From assembly GCA_002441265.1 (NCBI GenBank), contig DJVQ01000002.1, positions 19,746-30,684 of the forward strand: DNA of 10,939 nt. The letters run 5' to 3'. Position numbers and translations under genes: made by a program. This stretch comes from Syntrophaceae bacterium UBA6252. Its GTDB lineage: Bacteria; Desulfobacterota; Syntrophia; Syntrophales; UBA6807. The notes below the pieces were generated by a model. The model had not been told where the DNA came from. It saw nothing but the letters and a program-made list of their open reading frames with translations, and did not search any database. This document shows, piece after piece, positions 7,379-10,939 of this stretch (positions are counted from its first letter, which is position 1; the number at the start of each line of letters is the position of its first letter).

Positions 7379-8747
7379 CGTTCCTGTATCCCAGCGCCGT
7401 CAGATGATAGGGGGAGAAAACCTTTTCCACGAGGGCGGCGCCCAGTTTCTCCTCCAGGAAGGCGCGCATCGTCTTTCCGCTTTCCTTCCTGAACTCCTGG
7501 AGGATGGCCGTCGCTTTCTCGTAACCGACGACGGGAAGAAGGGCGGTCACGATCATGGGGCTTTGATCGAAAAAGGCCCGGCATCGCGCCTCGTTCGCCT
7601 CGATTTTCGCGACGTGCCCGGCCAGAAGACGGTCGCCGTTGGTGAGCAGGTCGAGGGATTCGAGAAAGACGTGCGCCAAGAGGGGCAGAAATTCATTGAT
7701 CTGAAGCGTCCCCCGGCTTGCGACGTCCGCGAGGACGAGGTCGTTTCCCATGACTTTGATGCCCGCCTGGATGACCGCCTCCAGCAGGACGGGGTTCACC
7801 TTTCCCGGCATGATGGAGGACCCGGCCTGGAGCGGCGGGACGCCGATTTCGCCGATAAAGTTCAACAGCCGAAGATCGTTTGAGATCTTGATCAGGTTCG
7901 CCGCATGGGCCTTCAGGATTCCCGACACTTCCACGAATGCGTCGGCGTTGGCCGTTTCCCCCGCCATGTTTTCCCCCCGGGAAAGCCCGAGTCCCGTGAT
8001 TTCCCGCAGTTTTTCCGTGACGAGGAAAATGTACTCCCGGGGGGCGGTGATGCCCGTTCCCAGGGCCGTTCCGCCGAGGTTGACGACGCGAAGGCGCTCT
8101 TCGCATTTCGCCGTTCGCCACCGGTCCCTCGAGACGGCTTCCGAGAAGGCCGAGAATTCCACTCCCAGGGTCATGGGAACCGCTTCCTGCAGTTCCGTCC
8201 GGCCGATCTTCACGATGCGGGCGAATTCCTTCTCCTTGTCCTGGAATGCGCCCTGGAGGGCGGCAACGGCCGGGCTCAGCCTCCGCAGCCCGTTGATGCC
8301 GGCCACTTTGACCGCCGTGGGATAGACGTCGTTCGTGGACTGGTGGAGGTTGACGTCTTCCAGGGGGTGGACCGTGGAATACTCCCCCTTTTTCCCGCCC
8401 AGGATTTCTATGGCCCGGTTCGCGACGACCTCGTTGACGTTCATGTTCGTCGACGTCCCGGCGCCTCCCTGCAGGGCGTCCACGGGAAAGCAGTCGCGCA
8501 TCTTTCCTTCCGCGATTTCGTCGCAGGCCCTGGCGATGGCGTCGGCTTTCCTCCCCGGGAGGTGTCCCGTGTCGGCGTTGGCGAGACAGCAGGCCTTTTT
8601 GACGAGGGCCATCGCTTCGATCAGGGAGGGGTGGACGGGGCGGCCGCTGACGGGGAAATTGCGGAGGGCCCTTTCCGTGTGAATTCCCCAGTAGGCGTGT
8701 TCCGGCACCGCCAGTTCGCCGAGGAGGTCTTTTTCGATACGGTCCAT
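7353..8747 (-). CDS. aspA: Aspartate ammonia-lyase (aspartase), aspartase/fumarase superfamily
   Basis: A 464-residue cytosolic homotetrameric lyase interconverting L-aspartate with fumarate and ammonia. Superfamily regions are intact: GGAGTSTNMNVNEVVANRA (94-112), the HPLEDVNLHQSTND block (127-140), and the flexible catalytic loop GSSIMPGKVNP (309-319), where S310 is the expected catalytic base. Resemblance to E. coli AspA runs through the protein (DLLGE-VP-AY-G-HT at the N-terminus, FPVD-QGGAGTS, GRT-LQ-AVPMTLG, ISNDLRLL), and favours aspartase over fumarase or argininosuccinate lyase; substrate choice is still by similarity. The start has AAAAGGAG (8759-8766) 11 bases upstream. It is first in the unit aspA-hydF-hydG-hydE and overlaps hydF by 26 bases. 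An aspartase in a hydrogenase maturation operon suggests ammonia supply for the H-cluster bridge, fumarate supply, or co-regulation with fermentation. Confidence 0.9.
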   Translation of the reverse strand: MDRIEKDLLGELAVPEHAYWGIHTERALRNFPVSGRPVHPSLIEAMALVKKACCLANADTGHLPGRKADAIARACDEIAEGKMRDCFPVDALQGGAGTSTNMNVNEVVANRAIEILGGKKGEYSTVHPLEDVNLHQSTNDVYPTAVKVAGINGLRRLSPAVAALQGAFQDKEKEFARIVKIGRTELQEAVPMTLGVEFSAFSEAVSRDRWRTAKCEERLRVVNLGGTALGTGITAPREYIFLVTEKLREITGLGLSRGENMAGETANADAFVEVSGILKAHAANLIKISNDLRLLNFIGEIGVPPLQAGSSIMPGKVNPVLLEAVIQAGIKVMGNDLVLADVASRGTLQINEFLPLLAHVFLESLDLLTNGDRLLAGHVAKIEANEARCRAFFDQSPMIVTALLPVVGYEKATAILQEFRKESGKTMRAFLEEKLGAALVEKVFSPYHLTALGYRNDGDDTEGK

Positions 8748-8776
8748 TGCGGGGAATACTCCTTTTCCCCCCCCAT

Positions 8777-8811
8777 AAAAAAGAGGTTTGACCCCGGGAG
8801 ATCAAACCTCT
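8777..8811 (-). terminator. Intrinsic terminator downstream of hydA
   Basis: Perfect 10-base arms AGAGGTTTGA (8782-8791) and TCAAACCTCT (8802-8811) enclose a 10-base loop. Read on the minus strand, the stem is followed at once by a T-tract (8782 down to 8777), the classic Rho-independent form for transcripts arriving from hydA. No T-tract follows on the other side, so it is one-directional. Only 29 bases separate the tract from the aspA start, and they hold an 8-G run and the aspA ribosome site. aspA and the maturases therefore depend on readthrough or on a promoter overlapping the terminator. Confidence 0.85.
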
Positions 8812-8894
8812 GTCGTTTCGTGATGAAAGGCCTTCCTATTTCCCGAGGTCAGACGGGTTCATTCCTCTCGGGCGTTTTGCACGCGAAGGTCCTT
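8812..8894. other. Non-coding 3' region between hydA stop and terminator
   Basis: About 80 bases of hydA trailer with no ORF of note. It contains a possible secondary hairpin, CCCGAG (8842-8847) with CTCGGG (8867-8872), and a small GGCC-centred palindrome near 8829-8832. I found no convincing -35/-10 pair for aspA here. It may simply be hydA 3' UTR. Confidence 0.3.
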
Positions 8895-10685
8895 TCAATG
8901 TTTCTTCCCATGCCCTTCCGATTCTCCCAGGGCGTCGCGATGGGGCACGTCGGTACCGCGCTTCGTGTAATGGGTGTGGAGCAGTTCATGGGATTTGTGT
9001 CCCAGAGGTTCCTTCAAGAAGGTCTCGTAGATTTTCTTGATGGAAGGATTCTCATGGGATTGCCGGTATTGCTGCACCGAACCGTCGTCCCGGTACAGGG
9101 CGCCGGCGCGAAGGGTCCGGATTTCGTTGCTGGTGGGAATGGGGGAGCCGCCGCCGGACACGCATCCGCCCGGGCAGGCCATGATCTCGATGAAGGCCCA
9201 GTCCGCCTTTTTATCACGGATACGGTCCATGATCTTGCGGGCATTGGCGAGTCCGTGGGCCACGGCCACCTTCACGTCCCCCAGGCCGCCCACCTTCACG
9301 GTGGCTTCTTTCACCCCGTCGAGTCCGCGGACGGGGGTGATGTCGAGGCTGGGCAGGTTCTCGCCCGTCACCACGGCGTAAACGGTCCGCAGGGCCGCCT
9401 CCATGACGCCTCCCGTCGCCCCGAAAATCGTCGCGGCGCCGGTGTATTCCCCCATGGGGGCGTCGTAATCCCCGTCGGGGAGATTGACGAAATCGATTCC
9501 CGCTTCCTTGATCATCCGGGCGAGCTCCCGCGTCGTGAGGACATAATCCACGTCCCGGTAGCCGCTGTCGCACATCTCGGCCCTGCTCGCCTCGAATTTC
9601 TTGGCCGTGCAGGGCATGATGGAAACGGACACGATGTCTTTCGGATCGATCCCCGCAACTTTTGCATAGTATGTCTTCGCCAGGGCTCCGAACATCTGCT
9701 GGGGGGATTTGCATGTGGAAAGGTGATCGAGCAGATCGGGGTAGAAGTGTTCGCAGAACTTGATCCATCCGGGGCTGCAGGAAGTGATCATGGGAAGGGT
9801 GCCCCCTTCCTTGACGCGCTTCAGAAGCTCATTCCCCTCTTCGATGATGGTGAGGTCGGCGGTGAAATTCGTGTCGAAGACCTTGTCGAATCCCAGCCGC
9901 CTGAGGGCGGTGATCATTTTCCCCGTGACGAGGGAGCCGGCGGGCATGCCGAATTCCTCCCCGAGGTTGGCCCGTATGGCCGGCGCTTCCTGGACGATCA
10001 CGTGTTTCTTCGGGTCCTGCAGGGCCATCCAGACGCTCGCCGTGTCGTCCTTCTCGTAAAGGGCTCCCACCGGGCAGACCAGGATGCACTGGCCGCAGGC
10101 GGTGCAGTTGGTTTCCAACAGGGGAAGATTGAAGGCCGGCATGGCCTTGAGGTCGCTGCCTCTCCATGCGGGCGTCAGGACGCTGGCGCCCTGGATCGCG
10201 TCGCAGACGGTGACGCACCGGTGGCAGTGAATGCATTTTCTCGTGTCCCTGACGATGGACGGACTCGAGAGGTCGATCGCCCCCTCCTTCGGGAAGGGGG
10301 GGATGTCGAAGCGAACTTCCCGAACGCCGGTCTGCTCGGCCACTTTCTGGAGTTCGCAGTTTCCGTTTCTGATGCAGTGATTGCACTCGGTCGGGTGGTT
10401 GGACAGAAGAAGCTCGACCACCATCTTTCTGGTCTTCCGGACCCGTTCCGTCGTCGTACGCACCACCATGCCCTCCGCGACGGGGAAGACGCAGGAGGCG
10501 ACCAGGCTACGCTGGCCTTCCACATCGACCAGGCAGACCCGGCATGCCCCCGGCGTGTGTTCGATCTCGGTCGACGCGCAAAGGGTCGGAATGTGGATGC
10601 CCACGCTTTTCGCCGCCTGATGAATCGTCGTGCCCGGTTCTACCGAAACGGGGATGTTGTCGATGGTTACATGGACTTTGCTCAT
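8895..10685 (-). CDS. hydA: [FeFe] hydrogenase catalytic subunit, modular NADH/NADP-linked type (HydA/HndD-like)
   Basis: A 596-residue cytosolic hydrogenase, probably interconverting protons and H2. In order: a plant-type [2Fe-2S] domain (C36, C48, C51, C65), a His-Cys [4Fe-4S] site (H97, C101, C104, C110), two ferredoxin clusters (C151/154/157/161 and C194/197/200/204), the H-cluster domain at about 225-510, and a C-terminal small-subunit-like domain at about 520-575 (SHENP through SHELLHTHY). H-cluster motifs: L1 TSCSPGW (301-307), L2 MPCTAKKFE (357-365), L3 EIMACPGGC (500-508) followed by GGGSP. The proton-path residues E283, E286, C303 and S323 line up with the clostridial enzyme. The odd point is S304, where the [4Fe-4S]-ligating Cys is expected. 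There is no signal peptide. A His-rich tail of about 20 residues follows the conserved HTHY. ATG 10685 has GGAGGA 5-10 bases upstream. No HydB/NuoF-like or HydC/NuoE-like partner gene lies in the window, so the electron partner is unresolved. Confidence 0.96.
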   Translation of the reverse strand: MSKVHVTIDNIPVSVEPGTTIHQAAKSVGIHIPTLCASTEIEHTPGACRVCLVDVEGQRSLVASCVFPVAEGMVVRTTTERVRKTRKMVVELLLSNHPTECNHCIRNGNCELQKVAEQTGVREVRFDIPPFPKEGAIDLSSPSIVRDTRKCIHCHRCVTVCDAIQGASVLTPAWRGSDLKAMPAFNLPLLETNCTACGQCILVCPVGALYEKDDTASVWMALQDPKKHVIVQEAPAIRANLGEEFGMPAGSLVTGKMITALRRLGFDKVFDTNFTADLTIIEEGNELLKRVKEGGTLPMITSCSPGWIKFCEHFYPDLLDHLSTCKSPQQMFGALAKTYYAKVAGIDPKDIVSVSIMPCTAKKFEASRAEMCDSGYRDVDYVLTTRELARMIKEAGIDFVNLPDGDYDAPMGEYTGAATIFGATGGVMEAALRTVYAVVTGENLPSLDITPVRGLDGVKEATVKVGGLGDVKVAVAHGLANARKIMDRIRDKKADWAFIEIMACPGGCVSGGGSPIPTSNEIRTLRAGALYRDDGSVQQYRQSHENPSIKKIYETFLKEPLGHKSHELLHTHYTKRGTDVPHRDALGESEGHGKKH

Positions 10686-10701
10686 GGGTTCCTCCGCAGT
10701 T

Positions 10702-10861
10702 TTGACGAACTCTTTAAGACAAAAAAAGCTTTATCGAACAGCAAAGGTTAATATCCTCAGGCAAGGCACCCGACTCCCAAAGCGTGAGGCGCACAGACGA
10801 CCCGACGCCGGAACCGGGGATAAAGGCAACGCAGTATATGGATTTTTTTTGAAGATGTCAA
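10702..10861. repeat. Complete copy of the dispersed repeat, MITE-like, abutting hydA
   Basis: A 160-base unit starting TTGACGAACTC and ending GAAGATGTCAA; its ends are imperfect reverse complements. Its left half matches the tandem copy starting at 10864, with blocks CGAAC(A/G)GCAAAGG (10735-10747 and 10900-10912) and AGGCAAGGC(A/G)CCCGA (10759-10773 and 10925-10939). Its right half matches the copy at 1-89. It holds no ORF and lies about 16 bases from the hydA start codon, so it forms nearly the whole hydA leader and promoter region. Confidence 0.75.
10833..10861 (-). promoter_or_regulatory. Near-consensus sigma-70 promoter for hydA inside the repeat
   Basis: On the minus strand TTGACA (10861-10856) is followed by exactly 17 bases and TATACT (10838-10833), a perfect -35 and a 5-of-6 match -10 with optimal spacing. 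Transcription would start near 10826, giving a leader of about 140 bases before hydA ATG. The -35 coincides with the terminal inverted repeat of the repeat unit. The equivalent place in the copy at 1-89 keeps a weaker TTGACG-N17-TATGCC pair (89 to 61). Confidence 0.65.
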
Positions 10862-10863
10862 TT

Positions 10864-10939
10864 TTGATGAACTCGTAAAAGGCCCTTTCAACACTTTTTC
10901 GAACGGCAAAGGAAAAAGCTCCATAGGCAAGGCGCCCGA
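10864..10939. repeat. Partial (left-hand) tandem copy of the dispersed repeat
   Basis: This copy starts TTGATGAACTCGTAAAA, two bases after the previous copy ends, giving a tandem period of 162 bases, and it is cut by the window end. It supplies the left half missing from the partial copy at 1-89. The final bases (GGCGCCCGA) would join smoothly to the first bases of the window (CCGAATCCCG) to form one normal repeat unit. No gene is seen from 10686 to the window end. Confidence 0.75.

Noticed and set aside
6104..7492. A 462-codon open frame antisense to hydF
   Set aside because: hydF has every GTPase and cluster motif on the other strand; this frame shows none.
8776..8805. aspA promoter overlapping the terminator (TTGATC with a T-rich -10)
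   Set aside because: The spacing is about 19 bases and the -10 (TTTTAT) is simply the terminator T-tract; not distinguishable from chance.
7905..10751. A 948-codon open frame on the + strand across aspA, the terminator and hydA
   Set aside because: It is antisense to two strongly supported genes, its translation is low-complexity and rich in G, R, D and V with no recognisable domain, and such frames are expected opposite GC-rich coding sequence.

Overview
The window (10,939 bases, GC-rich) is almost fully coding. It holds two convergent blocks of ordinary bacterial genes between copies of a dispersed intergenic repeat. The gene content (an oxygen-sensitive [FeFe] hydrogenase with its complete maturation set, and a dCache/HAMP/PP2C sensor) indicates a strictly anaerobic, hydrogen-metabolising bacterium. 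A fermentative or syntrophic member of the Desulfobacterota (former Deltaproteobacteria) is my best guess. That is inference from gene style and base composition; there is no rRNA or other phylogenetic marker here.

Layout. Positions 1-89 are the right part of a repeat copy, followed by a short leader with a perfect 18-bp palindrome (93-110). Plus strand, 144-3490: three overlapping genes encode an RsbW-type anti-sigma/serine kinase ATPase, a ThiY/NMT1-type periplasmic binding protein, and a membrane-bound dCache-HAMP-SpoIIE phosphatase. A 45-bp convergent gap (3491-3535) shows no clear terminator. Minus strand, 8747 down to 3536: aspA, hydF, hydG and hydE overlap head to tail. Next to them lies a 147-bp gap (8748-8894) with a strong intrinsic terminator for the gene upstream of it, hydA (8895-10685, minus), a modular NADH-type [FeFe] hydrogenase catalytic subunit. 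Beyond hydA, 10686-10939 contains no gene. It holds one complete and one partial tandem copy of the same repeat family seen at position 1, and the complete copy carries a near-consensus promoter pointing into hydA.

How the genes work together. HydG (tyrosine to CO and CN on iron), HydE (builds on the HydG product) and HydF (GTPase scaffold and carrier) assemble the 2Fe subcluster that activates HydA. AspA releases ammonia from aspartate; its place inside the maturase operon suggests a supply role for the nitrogen of the dithiomethylamine bridge, or a metabolic link. The plus-strand block looks like a partner-switching signalling module: kinase plus PP2C phosphatase, with a solute-binding protein encoded between them and no transporter genes. 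The expected STAS-domain substrate is not in the window.

The points I rate most worth a second look are: the repeat family with imperfect terminal inverted repeats that supplies the hydA promoter; a Ser in place of the usual [4Fe-4S]-ligating Cys in the L1 motif of HydA; the binding-protein/partner-switch cassette; and the terminator placed between hydA and the maturase genes with almost no room for a separate promoter.
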